DNA from: Anaeroplasmataceae bacterium
Lineage (GTDB): Bacteria; Bacillota_I; Bacilli_A; Acholeplasmatales; Anaeroplasmataceae
Reading direction: 5' to 3'
NCBI GenBank assembly: GCA_029051735.1
Contig: JAIDKZ010000131.1
Span: forward strand, 1 to 44,972
DNA length: 44,972 bases
In this document: positions 26,947-36,432 of the stretch, piece after piece
Layout of the letters: each line of letters opens with the position of its first letter
How positions within the stretch are numbered: the first letter of the stretch is position 1
Made by a program: the position numbers and the translations under genes
The notes under the pieces: generated by a model
Database searches by the model: none
Seen by the model: the letters and a program-made list of their open reading frames with translations, nothing else
Told to the model about the DNA's origin: nothing

Positions 26947-29322
26947 CTAATCTCTTAATTTAGCCTGGAAATGAAACTCTAGGCGATTTAATATAGAATG
27001 CATCATCTTATCTACATCTGCTGATTCTAAAGTTTTAGTCGCATCCTCTAATGTTAATTTTATAGCCATAGACTTTTCATCTTCTGCTACATTTTCCCCT
27101 GTGTATAAATCAAATACTTCTACAGAAACTAGCATTTTTTTAGCTGTTGATCGAACAACATTTAATATATCTTCAGCAGGTATGTCTTTCTTAACTACAA
27201 TTGCTAAATCTCTAGTTACTGTTGGAAACTTATTTAACGCTTTATAATTAAATTCTGTTTTATCATTTAAAATATGCTCTAATTCAATTTCAAAAGCTAC
27301 TGTACCTGTTAAACCATTTTCTTTAGCAAATTTAGGGTGTAGTTCCCCTAAAACACCAATCAATTTCCCTGCCACATATAATCCTGCTGTTCTTCCAGGA
27401 TGAAAACTAGATAAAACAGAATATGGCTTATAGGTTACTTCTAAATTCATTTTTTCAAAATAAGAATCTAAGACGCCTTTTAATAAATAAAAATCAGATG
27501 CTTGTTGATGTCCTCTCCATAAATGAGAACTAAATAAACCTGTTATTGCTCCAGCAAGCTTTAAAGTTTCTGTCTTTGTTGTATAGGTGTTGCCAATTTC
27601 AAAAAAGGATAGATTTTCTACTTTACGTGCTCGATTATAACGGATTACCTCTAATACACCATTGAGCAAACTTTGTCTCATAACAGCTCGATCCTCTGTC
27701 ATAGGCATTAAAACCTCAATAGGATTCTCTTCTTTTAAGGTATATAAATTCAAGTCCTTTTTTGCAACTAATGAATATGTCACCACCTCATTTAAGCCCA
27801 TAGAGGATAAAATCATACGAGTATTCCTTACCCTTTTTTGTTTAAAGGATAGTCCTCCTACTTGTTCTGTTCTTGCTATGGTAGTAGGAATAGAATCATA
27901 TCCGTTCATTCTAGCAATATCTTCAATTATATCCTGATAGCTTGCTTCTAAATCCATTCTTCTTGAAGGAATTGTTATTTGATATGTTAAATTATGCTTT
28001 TCATAAGAAAATGCAAGTCGATTTAAAATGTTTTCCACTTCCAAATCAGATAATGAAGTACCTAAAACATGATTTACCTTATCTGCTGAAATTTCTACAG
28101 TTTTTAATGGCATTTCCTTTTGGATAACTCCAGCAACGCCACTACGTATTGTTCCTCCAGCAATCTCTGCAATGAGCTGAGCAGCATAATCTAAAGCTCG
28201 ATCAAGGCGATAATAATCAATTCCTCTTTCAAAACGAATGGAAGATTCACTTTTCAACCCCAAGCGAGCTGAAGTTTTTCTTACTTGATAAGGTGAGAAA
28301 TACGCTGCTTCTAAACAAATTGTTTTTGTTGTATTTTCAACCTCAGAAGATAATCCTCCCATCACACCTGCTAAACAAACTGCACCTTTATCATTCGCAA
28401 TTACAATATCTTGTTCTGTTAGTTTACGCTCAATCCCATCTAAAGTAATTAAGGATTCATCTTTAAAAGCATTTCTTATAATAATATGATTTCCTAACTG
28501 CTCCTTATCAAATGCATGTAATGGCTGTCCCATTTCTAATAGGACATAATTAGTAATATCTACTACATTATTGATAGGACGGATTCCACATGCAATCAAT
28601 CTCGCCTTCATCCACTGTGGAGACTCATCAATCGTTACGTTATCAATCACTCGTGTTAAATATTTAAAACAGCCTTCTGTTTTAATTTCTACAGAAACAT
28701 CATTTCGTAATTGTCCTTCTTCAAACTCTGGCAATATTGTCAATACTTTTTGATTTAATGCAGCCCCCAAATCAAAGGCAACACCCTCTATTGAAAGAAG
28801 GTCAGAACGATTTGAAGTTAAGTCTAAATCAATAACGATATCATCCAATCCTAAATAATTTAGTGGACTTTCACCAATAGGAGCATCCTCATCTAAAAGT
28901 TGTATTCCATTTTTATATTTTTCATCAATATACTTTTCTTCTATCCCAAGTTCTTGTAAGGAGCAAAGCATTCCATTAGATTCAACTCCTCTAATCTTTG
29001 AAGGCTTAATTTTGAAATCTCCAGGCAATACTGCCCCAACATTAGCAACAATAACTTTCTTACCAGCAGCAACATTAGGAGCACCACAAACAATCTGTTC
29101 CATCTTTCCTTTAGATACTTCAACCTTACATACATGTAAATGGTCACTATCTGGATGCATCTCACATTCATGGACATACCCAATAGTCAGATGAGATGCC
29201 TCTACTAATTTTTTATAAGATTCAATCTCACAAATATGAGCATTGATTTTTGCAAATAATTCTTCATCAGAATAGTTGTCTAAATTCAAATATTCTTTTA
29301 ACCAATTCTTAGAAACCTTCAT
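26947..29322 (-). CDS. pheT: Phenylalanine--tRNA ligase beta subunit
   Basis: MKVSKNWLKEYLNL; tRNA-binding domain VCGAPNVAAGKKV; SNRSDLLSIEGVAFDLGA; B5/FDX-ACB regions. Confidence 0.97.
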   Translation of the reverse strand: MKVSKNWLKEYLNLDNYSDEELFAKINAHICEIESYKKLVEASHLTIGYVHECEMHPDSDHLHVCKVEVSKGKMEQIVCGAPNVAAGKKVIVANVGAVLPGDFKIKPSKIRGVESNGMLCSLQELGIEEKYIDEKYKNGIQLLDEDAPIGESPLNYLGLDDIVIDLDLTSNRSDLLSIEGVAFDLGAALNQKVLTILPEFEEGQLRNDVSVEIKTEGCFKYLTRVIDNVTIDESPQWMKARLIACGIRPINNVVDITNYVLLEMGQPLHAFDKEQLGNHIIIRNAFKDESLITLDGIERKLTEQDIVIANDKGAVCLAGVMGGLSSEVENTTKTICLEAAYFSPYQVRKTSARLGLKSESSIRFERGIDYYRLDRALDYAAQLIAEIAGGTIRSGVAGVIQKEMPLKTVEISADKVNHVLGTSLSDLEVENILNRLAFSYEKHNLTYQITIPSRRMDLEASYQDIIEDIARMNGYDSIPTTIARTEQVGGLSFKQKRVRNTRMILSSMGLNEVVTYSLVAKKDLNLYTLKEENPIEVLMPMTEDRAVMRQSLLNGVLEVIRYNRARKVENLSFFEIGNTYTTKTETLKLAGAITGLFSSHLWRGHQQASDFYLLKGVLDSYFEKMNLEVTYKPYSVLSSFHPGRTAGLYVAGKLIGVLGELHPKFAKENGLTGTVAFEIELEHILNDKTEFNYKALNKFPTVTRDLAIVVKKDIPAEDILNVVRSTAKKMLVSVEVFDLYTGENVAEDEKSMAIKLTLEDATKTLESADVDKMMHSILNRLEFHFQAKLRD

Positions 29323-29323
29323 A

Positions 29324-30361
29324 TTACTTTACCTCCTTGAACTGATTTAAAAATCTAATATCATTTAAATAAAAATTCCTTATATCGTCAATATGATATT
29401 TCAACATAGTCACACGTTCAACACCAATTCCAAAAGCATATCCTTGAATTTCATTAGGATCATAACCACACATTCTTAAAACATTATTATTTACCATTCC
29501 AGCACCTAAAATTTCTATCCAACCTGTATTCTTACACATAGAACAGCCTTTTCCACCACAACGAGAACAAGATACATCAACTTCTACTGATGGTTCTGTA
29601 AATGGGAAAAAAGATGGACGAAGTCGTATATTTCTTTCCCTACCAAACATCATTCTAGCCATTTCTAATAAAGCTCCCTTTAAATCAGAAAGCGTAACAT
29701 CTTTTCCTAGTACTAATCCTTCAAATTGCATAAATTGATGAGAATGTGTTGCATCATCTGCATCTCGTCTATATACCTTACCAGGACAAACAATCTTGAT
29801 TGGTTTTCCTAATTCATTTAGCATTGTTCGTACTTGCACAGGTGAAGTTTGACTTCTAAGCAATAATTCTGCGTTGATGTAAAAAGTATCTTGCATATCA
29901 CGAGCTGGATGTCCTTTTGGTAAATTTAACTTTTCAAAACAGTATTCATCTGTTTCAATTTCTGGACCTTCTGCAACTGTGTATCCCATAGATATATATA
30001 AGTCCTCTAAATCCATAATTGTTTTTTGTAACGGATGTATTGCTCCTACATTAAACTTCACACCAGGTAATGTGACATCAATTGTCTCATTTGCTAACTT
30101 GGCTTGAACAATTTTTTCCTCTATTGCTTTCCGTTTAGCCTCAAATCGTGTTTCTAATGCCTGTTTAACTTGATTTGATTTCATTCCTAATTCTTTTCTT
30201 TTCTCAATGGTCAAATCTTTTAAATTGGCCATCAAAGAAGCAACAAATCCTTTTTTTCCTAAGTAATTTGCCTTTAACTGTTGTAAAGCATTTAAATCCT
30301 CTACTTCCCTCATTTCTTCTTCTGCCTTATCACAGACTTGATCTAACTCTAAATCTTCCAT
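29324..30361 (-). CDS. pheS: Phenylalanine--tRNA ligase alpha subunit
   Basis: HPLQKTIMDLEDLYISMGYTVAEGPEIETDEYCFEKLNLPKGHPARDMQDTFY. Start revised to ATG 30361 (SD ggaGGAaaat). Confidence 0.97.
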   Translation of the reverse strand: MEDLELDQVCDKAEEEMREVEDLNALQQLKANYLGKKGFVASLMANLKDLTIEKRKELGMKSNQVKQALETRFEAKRKAIEEKIVQAKLANETIDVTLPGVKFNVGAIHPLQKTIMDLEDLYISMGYTVAEGPEIETDEYCFEKLNLPKGHPARDMQDTFYINAELLLRSQTSPVQVRTMLNELGKPIKIVCPGKVYRRDADDATHSHQFMQFEGLVLGKDVTLSDLKGALLEMARMMFGRERNIRLRPSFFPFTEPSVEVDVSCSRCGGKGCSMCKNTGWIEILGAGMVNNNVLRMCGYDPNEIQGYAFGIGVERVTMLKYHIDDIRNFYLNDIRFLNQFKEVK

Positions 30362-30379
30362 ATTTTCCTCCAAAATAAA

Positions 30380-30605
30380 AATCCTTAAGATTACTCCTAA
30401 GGACGAATTTTTCCGTGGTACCACCCTAGTTCTATACATATGTACAGCACTCATTTTTCGTTAACGCCTGAATACGGGTGCGATTAACACCACTCCAAAG
30501 GTGAATTCACCAAGACTACACGTATGAGGTTTCCACCAATTCCTCTTTCTCTGTTCCGCAAGCTCCTCAGTTACTATGCCTTCATTATCATTTTCATATA
30601 TTTTA
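30380..30605 (-). promoter_or_regulatory. T-box leader (tRNA-Phe responsive, UUC specifier)
   Basis: Minus-strand T-box sequence AGGGTGGTACCACGGAAAAATTCGTCC, terminator TCCTTAGGAGTAATCTTAAGGATTTTT, candidate specifier TTC within GAATTCACC (codon 30503-30505). Confidence 0.9.
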
Positions 30606-30606
30606 T

Positions 30607-30635
30607 ATTCTATCAAATTTTTTTAAATTTGTCTA
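30607..30635 (-). promoter_or_regulatory. Promoter of the pheST T-box operon
   Basis: Minus strand TAGACA (630-635), 17 bp, TAGAAT (607-612). Confidence 0.55.
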
Positions 30636-30646
30636 GAATCTAACCA

Positions 30647-31519
30647 CTATTCCTTATAAACTTTAATCTTGTCCAAAACGCCTATTGTATCTGTAAAAGC
30701 ATTATGTTCTGTTTTTCCTAATTCCTCACCTAAAACTCTGAATTTAGAGTCAATTGTGTCAATATACCATAAAGCAATAGCCTCAGGAGTCATAGGACGC
30801 TTTGCAGCACCATATAAAGGCTGCCCATGATGAGATATAAGCATATGCTCAAGTAGTTTCACTTCTTGATTATTTTGATATCCCAATTCATTTGCAATTT
30901 TATGAATTTCTAATGCACCAATAACCAAATGGCCAAGGAGCTGCCCATCAAGAGAATACTCTGTAGATTCTACCCCTGTAAGTTCTACTGTCTTTCCTAT
31001 ATCATGTAAAATAATACCCGCATACAAATAATCCTTTTTTAAATATGGATAATTCACTAGAAAAGAATCTGCAAGTTTCAACATACCAACCGTATGATAA
31101 GCAAGACCTCCTACATATGCATGATGCATACGTGTTGCAGCAGGAAATAAAAAGAATTTATCTCCATATTGCTTTAGCATAACTTCTGTAATATTTCTTA
31201 TACAAGGATTTTTAATTTGATCTAAAGCATGATAAATAATTTTTTTTGTACTTGTTGCATCCATAGGGGCAGATGGAAAAAAGTCTTTATATATCTCAAA
31301 TGCATTTTCTTCCAATGCCACACTTTTATATTCTTTTAAGATATAACTTGTTCTTTCTCCATAACTTATCTCTACATCAAATTGATAAACATGTCCTACA
31401 GAAAAATTCTGTATATCTTTTGTTTTTATATTCAATTGCTCACTTTTTTGATTTACAACACTTAAATTAATTCCACCATCAGAGGTATTAATTCCAATAA
31501 TTTTTCCTATAACTTTCAT
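30647..31519 (-). CDS. yhaM: YhaM-type 3'-5' exoribonuclease (OB-fold + HD domain)
   Basis: HHAYVGGLAYHTVGMLKLADSF...LYAGIILHDIGKTVELTG...LISHHGQPLYGAAKRPMTPEAIALWYIDTIDSK. Confidence 0.88.
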   Translation of the reverse strand: MKVIGKIIGINTSDGGINLSVVNQKSEQLNIKTKDIQNFSVGHVYQFDVEISYGERTSYILKEYKSVALEENAFEIYKDFFPSAPMDATSTKKIIYHALDQIKNPCIRNITEVMLKQYGDKFFLFPAATRMHHAYVGGLAYHTVGMLKLADSFLVNYPYLKKDYLYAGIILHDIGKTVELTGVESTEYSLDGQLLGHLVIGALEIHKIANELGYQNNQEVKLLEHMLISHHGQPLYGAAKRPMTPEAIALWYIDTIDSKFRVLGEELGKTEHNAFTDTIGVLDKIKVYKE

Positions 31520-33591
31520 TATTTTACCTCCTTAAAAATATAAACACCTTTATCCATTAGTTCAAATTCATTTCCATAAATAGAAGATTTACGAGCTCCA
31601 TCAAATATCATCTCACAAGGATTTAAAATAAATGTATCACTTTCTTTTTTATTCTTAATGATCATCATTAACCGATACTCATTTCCCTCTAATCCATAAC
31701 ATAGAACATGTTCACCACAAAGTCTATCGATTAAAAACATTTTTCGTTCAATATCATAAAGATTTGTCATTCTAAATTCTGGATACTGCTTACGAATTTG
31801 CAAAATATCCTTTAATCCTTCAATATCCTCTTTATAAAGATCTCTTCTTTGATAATCAAAAACATTAATATCATCACTAGCATTATAAGAATTCTCTACA
31901 CCTTGTTTTGTTCGATAAAACTCCTCTCCAGCATGAATAAATACAACTCCCATGGAGATTGCAATGACTTGTAATGCAAGCTTTGCACCTTGTATAATCT
32001 CTTCACGTGGTAGTTTCAATTTCTGAAAAGCAAAATCATAAAGCGTATAATTATCATGACATTCCACATAATTTATTGTTTGATTTGGATTAGAAAATTT
32101 ATAATTATTTAACACACTTCCACTTAACAAATGATACATATCATAATTATAATTGGATTGCCCAAAACAAAAGCCTAAAGATCCTTCCCACTGACTTCCC
32201 TTAACAATGTCTCTATACTTGTCATTAAAAAAAGCATAGTTAGGCATCTTATAGTGATTATATGAATGAGGTCTAAATGCGTCTGGAATTGTATTAGGCA
32301 TATTCCAGCCCTCACCATAGACCATGCAATTCGCATCAATTTTCTTTAATTCTTGATAAGCATTATTTAGTGTCTCTATATCTAAGAGTCCCATTAAGTC
32401 AAAACGAAATCCTGAAATATGAAATACTTTTGCCCAATATTTTAAATTATCTATAATCAATCGAGCGGCCATTCTTTTTTCTGTAGCAAAGTCATTTCCA
32501 CAACCAGAAGTATTTGTATAATTTCCATAAGCATCCACTCTGAAAAAATATCCAGGTACTAATTTTTCATAAGGAAATTGTTCTCTTTCATAAACATGAT
32601 TAAAAACAACATCCATAACGACTCTCATCCCACGACCATGTGCTTCATCAATTAATTCCAAAAATTCATTCAAACGAGAGTAAGGATCCTCTGGATTTTC
32701 AGAGTGCCATCCACTAGGAACAAAATATTGTTCTGGATTATATCCCCAGTTATATGCCTTTTCCTTTTCTAAATCATCAACTCCGCCAAAATCGTAAACA
32801 GGCATAAGTTGAAGATGGGTAACTCCTAAAGACTTTATATAGTTCAAACCATAATCAGCTCTTTCATCTATCAAACCTAAATAACATCCTTTTTTAGAAT
32901 CATCTCGGTATAAGGTCATATCTCTGATATGAGCTTCATATATTACTGCATCAGTATAATACCCTGAAAAATATGGTTTTTTATTTTTCATTTTATAAAG
33001 TTTTTTTATATCAATGACATAACTCCACTCACCATTAGCACTAGAAGAAATTGCATAAGGATCTGGAATTCTTTCATATTTATCAAATAATTTGACATAA
33101 TAAGCATATTTAAATCGTTCTAAATTCCCTTTAATCTCTACAATCCAAACTCCATTTGGCAGATGGGTAAGCTCCCTTCTATCAATAGAACCATCTGGTC
33201 CTTCTAAGCAGATAAAGATAGATTTAGCTACTGGGCTCCATACTCTAAAAATGGTTTCATCTTTTGTGTATTCAAAACCTAATGGCCCATCATAATAGAA
33301 TTCAGATTCAAATTCAGTTGTACGAACAATTGATCCTGAATATACAGCTACACTATTATTTAAATCATCTAAAATGGAATAATTATGGTGTAAATTTAAT
33401 TTGGATTTTACCTTTAATCCTATTTTAATTAAATTGTTTTCGATGCTTTGATAATTTACCTTTAATTCTTCTACTAAGTCCTCATCATCATAAAGGTAAA
33501 AATTTTTCCCTTTGTATCTTGCTTTTCTACTTCGTACTAAAAAGGTTATTTCATCATAATTATCTATAAATGCCATAAAGGTTTTTTTCAT
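31519..33591 (-). CDS. pulA: Type I pullulanase
   Basis: FRVWSPVAKSIFICL, YEAHIRDMT, YNWGYNPEQYFVPSG, VVMDVVFNHVYE, GFRFDLMGLLD, NYVECHDNYTLYD. Confidence 0.95.
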   Translation of the reverse strand: MKKTFMAFIDNYDEITFLVRSRKARYKGKNFYLYDDEDLVEELKVNYQSIENNLIKIGLKVKSKLNLHHNYSILDDLNNSVAVYSGSIVRTTEFESEFYYDGPLGFEYTKDETIFRVWSPVAKSIFICLEGPDGSIDRRELTHLPNGVWIVEIKGNLERFKYAYYVKLFDKYERIPDPYAISSSANGEWSYVIDIKKLYKMKNKKPYFSGYYTDAVIYEAHIRDMTLYRDDSKKGCYLGLIDERADYGLNYIKSLGVTHLQLMPVYDFGGVDDLEKEKAYNWGYNPEQYFVPSGWHSENPEDPYSRLNEFLELIDEAHGRGMRVVMDVVFNHVYEREQFPYEKLVPGYFFRVDAYGNYTNTSGCGNDFATEKRMAARLIIDNLKYWAKVFHISGFRFDLMGLLDIETLNNAYQELKKIDANCMVYGEGWNMPNTIPDAFRPHSYNHYKMPNYAFFNDKYRDIVKGSQWEGSLGFCFGQSNYNYDMYHLLSGSVLNNYKFSNPNQTINYVECHDNYTLYDFAFQKLKLPREEIIQGAKLALQVIAISMGVVFIHAGEEFYRTKQGVENSYNASDDINVFDYQRRDLYKEDIEGLKDILQIRKQYPEFRMTNLYDIERKMFLIDRLCGEHVLCYGLEGNEYRLMMIIKNKKESDTFILNPCEMIFDGARKSSIYGNEFELMDKGVYIFKEVK

Positions 33592-34688
33592 AGTATTCTC
33601 CTTAATTCTAAAGCAATATCTTCTGTATTATTTTTCAATTCATTATTTAAAAGTTTTTTTTCAATTGTTGCAACAGCAACACCTATATTGCTTTTGTCTA
33701 ATGTATTAAAATCAAAACAAATATCTTTGATTCTTTGGATAGGTAAAGTGTGATATTTATTCCATACCTCACTTTTGTTAATTCTTTTTTTAATTTTATT
33801 ATAAATTTCAATACTTGGTTCAAGAAGTTCTTTATTTCCATAATAAAGAGCTTCATTACTAAATTCATTACGAACAAAATAGGAAATATCTTTAGCTCGT
33901 TTCATTTGCTCCTTAGACAATTTTACATTACTTGGAATAAAGTTATGAAGACAATAAAATAATGCATAAGCATCCATGCAAGAATAAGCTAAACATTCTT
34001 CTACGACAACCTGATAAAATGGATATCCTCTAAGCAATTTAAAATCACGAATATAACATAACCCCTTTTGATATGGAGCTTGTAAGATTTTACTTAGTAT
34101 AGAAATAATATATTCTTCTTTTAAATTTGCAACATAGTCCTTAGAGAAACTTTTTTTAATTTGCTCATCTAAATCAAAATTATACCTAGAAGCTAACTCT
34201 ACTGCCCGCAATACTCGGTAGGCATCCTCTTCAAAACGAAGTTTTGGATTACCAATACACCGAATGGTTTTATCATTTAAATCCTTCAATCCATTATAAA
34301 GATCTATGAGATTCAAAGAAGAATCTAACGCTAAAGCATTTATAGTAAAATCTCTTCTTTTCAAATCTTCTTCAATCGTTTGAACTGCTTGTACAACAGG
34401 ATGCCTATGATCCAAATAGGCGATATCTTTACGAAAGGTTGTTACTTCAAAACAGAAATGATTCAATTCTATTCTAGTACTTAAATAAGATTCTACTATT
34501 TCTATTTGTGGAAAAATCTGACTTAGTTCTTCTGGTAATGCATTTGTTGTGATATCTACATCTAAAATTGGATTACCTAAATAATAGTCTCGGACTGCTC
34601 CTCCTACAATATAGGATTTATACCCATAATGATTTAATATACTTAATAATTGTAATCCTGTTGTCCATTTATCCATGTTAAACACCAC
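33588..34688 (-). CDS. cca: CCA tRNA nucleotidyltransferase / poly(A) polymerase family
   Basis: YIVGGAVRDYYLGNPILDVDITTNALPEE; RRDFTINALALD; RFEEDAYRVLRAVELASRYNF. Confidence 0.94.
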   Translation of the reverse strand: MVFNMDKWTTGLQLLSILNHYGYKSYIVGGAVRDYYLGNPILDVDITTNALPEELSQIFPQIEIVESYLSTRIELNHFCFEVTTFRKDIAYLDHRHPVVQAVQTIEEDLKRRDFTINALALDSSLNLIDLYNGLKDLNDKTIRCIGNPKLRFEEDAYRVLRAVELASRYNFDLDEQIKKSFSKDYVANLKEEYIISILSKILQAPYQKGLCYIRDFKLLRGYPFYQVVVEECLAYSCMDAYALFYCLHNFIPSNVKLSKEQMKRAKDISYFVRNEFSNEALYYGNKELLEPSIEIYNKIKKRINKSEVWNKYHTLPIQRIKDICFDFNTLDKSNIGVAVATIEKKLLNNELKNNTEDIALELRRIL

Positions 34689-34772
34689 AACAATTATAAA
34701 TCAAAATCTTTTAAAAATCCATCCCAATTGAAAAGAAAAAACAAACATTGTATAATAGAATTGGTGATTTTG

Positions 34773-35387
34773 ATGAAATTGATACAAGGAAAATATGAAA
34801 ATACCATTATAATTCAAAAATCTAAATTTATAGGTCAAGCTTTTCGAGTGAACTCCATAGAAGAAATTGAAGATATATTGGCCAAAACTAGAAAAAAATA
34901 TTATGATGCAACGCATAATTGCTATGCCTACAGACTAGGAAATCAAATCCAAAAAATGAGTGATGATGGAGAACCTTCAAAAACAGCAGGTGCACCAATT
35001 CTAGATGTATTAATAAAACAAGACATTGAAAATATTTTGGTTATTGTTACTCGTTATTTTGGAGGTATCTTATTAGGAGCAGGCGGACTTGTAAGAGCAT
35101 ATAGTCAAGCTACTACTGCCGCATTAGAGCATGCAAAATTTTTTCATTTAGAACAACAAACTCAATTTCGCTTGACAATATCATATTCTGCTTATCAGAC
35201 CCTATTAAAAATGATGACTTATATCATAATAGAGGAAACCTCCTTTATGACTGATATCATAATTCAAGGACATACCAAAAATGAATTATATCATCAAATA
35301 AAGGAGGATGCTTATAAATATAAACTTGGAGATATCAAATTAACTAAGCTAGGGGTATTTCCGATTGAGATTCCTTTTGATATCTAA
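34773..35387 (+). CDS. YigZ/IMPACT family protein
   Basis: SKFIGQAFRVNSIEEIEDILAKTRKKYYDATHNCYAYRLG...MSDDGEPSKTAGAPILDVL...VTRYFGGILLGAGGLVRAYSQA. Start revised to ATG 34773 because TTGAAA/TATAAT promoter lies inside the longer ORF. Confidence 0.92.
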   Translation: MKLIQGKYENTIIIQKSKFIGQAFRVNSIEEIEDILAKTRKKYYDATHNCYAYRLGNQIQKMSDDGEPSKTAGAPILDVLIKQDIENILVIVTRYFGGILLGAGGLVRAYSQATTAALEHAKFFHLEQQTQFRLTISYSAYQTLLKMMTYIIIEETSFMTDIIIQGHTKNELYHQIKEDAYKYKLGDIKLTKLGVFPIEIPFDI

Positions 35388-35607
35388 GTCTTGTTGCTTC
35401 TCCGCCTCTTAAATGGCGGACTTTTTTATTATACTCTAATAAAGATTTCACTTCATTATATAACGTATAATCCATTCTCTTTAGTTTTGTTGTCAAGTCA
35501 TGATGTACAGTAGATTTAGAATACCCAATAATTTTTGCAACCTCCCGAACAGTTCTTCTGCCATCAATCATGAGATACGCCATTTCTAATACTCTATTAT
35601 TTTCCAA
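35344..35607 (-). CDS. spoIIID: Sporulation transcriptional regulator SpoIIID
   Basis: DGRRTVREVAKIIGYSKSTVHHDLTTKLKRMDYTLYNEVKSLLEYNKKVRHLRGGEATRLRYQ; TTG start with AGGTGA. Confidence 0.93.
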   Translation of the reverse strand: MENNRVLEMAYLMIDGRRTVREVAKIIGYSKSTVHHDLTTKLKRMDYTLYNEVKSLLEYNKKVRHLRGGEATRLRYQKESQSEIPLA

Positions 35608-35624
35608 TGAGAATCACCTAGTAT

Positions 35625-35653
35625 TAAATATGCAAAATGATATCATAATATGA
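35625..35653 (-). promoter_or_regulatory. Candidate sigma-E promoter for spoIIID
   Basis: Minus strand TCATATT (647-653), 14 bp, CATATTTA (625-632); compared with KMATATT-N14-CATACAMT from memory. Confidence 0.45.
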
Positions 35654-35657
35654 AAAA

Positions 35658-35680
35658 AAAGGCACAATTCTTCTGTGCCT
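35658..35680 (-). terminator. spoIIQ terminator
   Basis: Minus strand GGCACAGAAGAATTGTGCCTTTTTTTT. Confidence 0.8.
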
Positions 35681-35688
35681 AATATCCC

Positions 35689-36366
35689 TTACTTGCTGGA
35701 ACTTACTTCTTCAATTTCTTTTCCAAATAAAGTAGAAGGATTTACAAATTCATTTTTAACTTTTACTTCTAAATGAACATGTACACCTGCTTCAACATCT
35801 GTAAGAGAAGTGGATGCCTTTCCAATGACTTGTCCAACAGTTACTGTATCATTTACTTTTACAGTTACATTACTTAAAGATGAATACATAGAAACAATTT
35901 CGTCAGAATGCTTAATAGTTACACATACACCATTAAGTTCATCTTCTTCTACTGATGTTACAGTACCATCGTAAATTGAACATACATCAAAAACAGCATT
36001 ATCAGATTTTGCATAACTAATACCCTTTGACTGAATCATATAGCTACCATTCATAATAATAGCAGATTCTAATTCTTCATCAGTTAAAGATAAATCAAAG
36101 AAGGTTCTAACAACTTCATATTCTCCAGTAACAGGAACCATAAATTTGGATTTTACAACTGGAATATTTGGCTTGTTTGAATCATCTGGGTTAAGTACTG
36201 GACCATTTGAATCATCTGGTACATCAGGGGTAGGTTTTGTAACTGGTGTATCTCTTAATGCTAAACTGGCAATAGTAATCACTGTCGCAAATACCACAAC
36301 CACAACTGCTATGAATACTAATAATTCCTTCTTGTCTATGAAAAATCTTTTAATTTTATCTTTCAT
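35689..36366 (-). CDS. spoIIQ: SpoIIQ-like LytM/M23-domain protein
   Basis: N-terminal TM, linker, then degenerate LytM domain (SKGISYAKSDNAVFDVCSIYDGTVTSVEEDELNGVCVTIKHSDEIVSMYSSLSNVTVKVNDTVTVGQVIGKAS...GVHVHLEV); adjacent to spoIIID. ATG 36366 preferred over GTG 36375. Confidence 0.88.
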   Translation of the reverse strand: MKDKIKRFFIDKKELLVFIAVVVVVFATVITIASLALRDTPVTKPTPDVPDDSNGPVLNPDDSNKPNIPVVKSKFMVPVTGEYEVVRTFFDLSLTDEELESAIIMNGSYMIQSKGISYAKSDNAVFDVCSIYDGTVTSVEEDELNGVCVTIKHSDEIVSMYSSLSNVTVKVNDTVTVGQVIGKASTSLTDVEAGVHVHLEVKVKNEFVNPSTLFGKEIEEVSSSK

Positions 36367-36383
36367 TTCTTTCACCTCACTAG

Positions 36384-36413
36384 TAGTATGGTCCTAATCC
36401 CATGAGGTTATAC
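36384..36413 (-). promoter_or_regulatory. Candidate sigma-G/sigma-F promoter for spoIIQ
   Basis: Minus strand GTATA (409-413), 18 bp, CATACTA (384-390). Confidence 0.6.
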
Positions 36414-36432
36414 AAAGAAAATAAAAATTTTT

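Noticed and set aside
27662-29194. Several 60-91 aa ORFs within pheT (both strands)
   Set aside because: Lie inside a confidently assigned pheT frame; no SD or recognisable product.
30362-30454. N-terminal extension of pheS
   Set aside because: It is translation of T-box leader sequence (GGTGGTACCACGG); a good SD precedes ATG 30361.
36367-36375. GTG start for spoIIQ
   Set aside because: The GTG is part of the AGGTG Shine-Dalgarno for the ATG at 36366.
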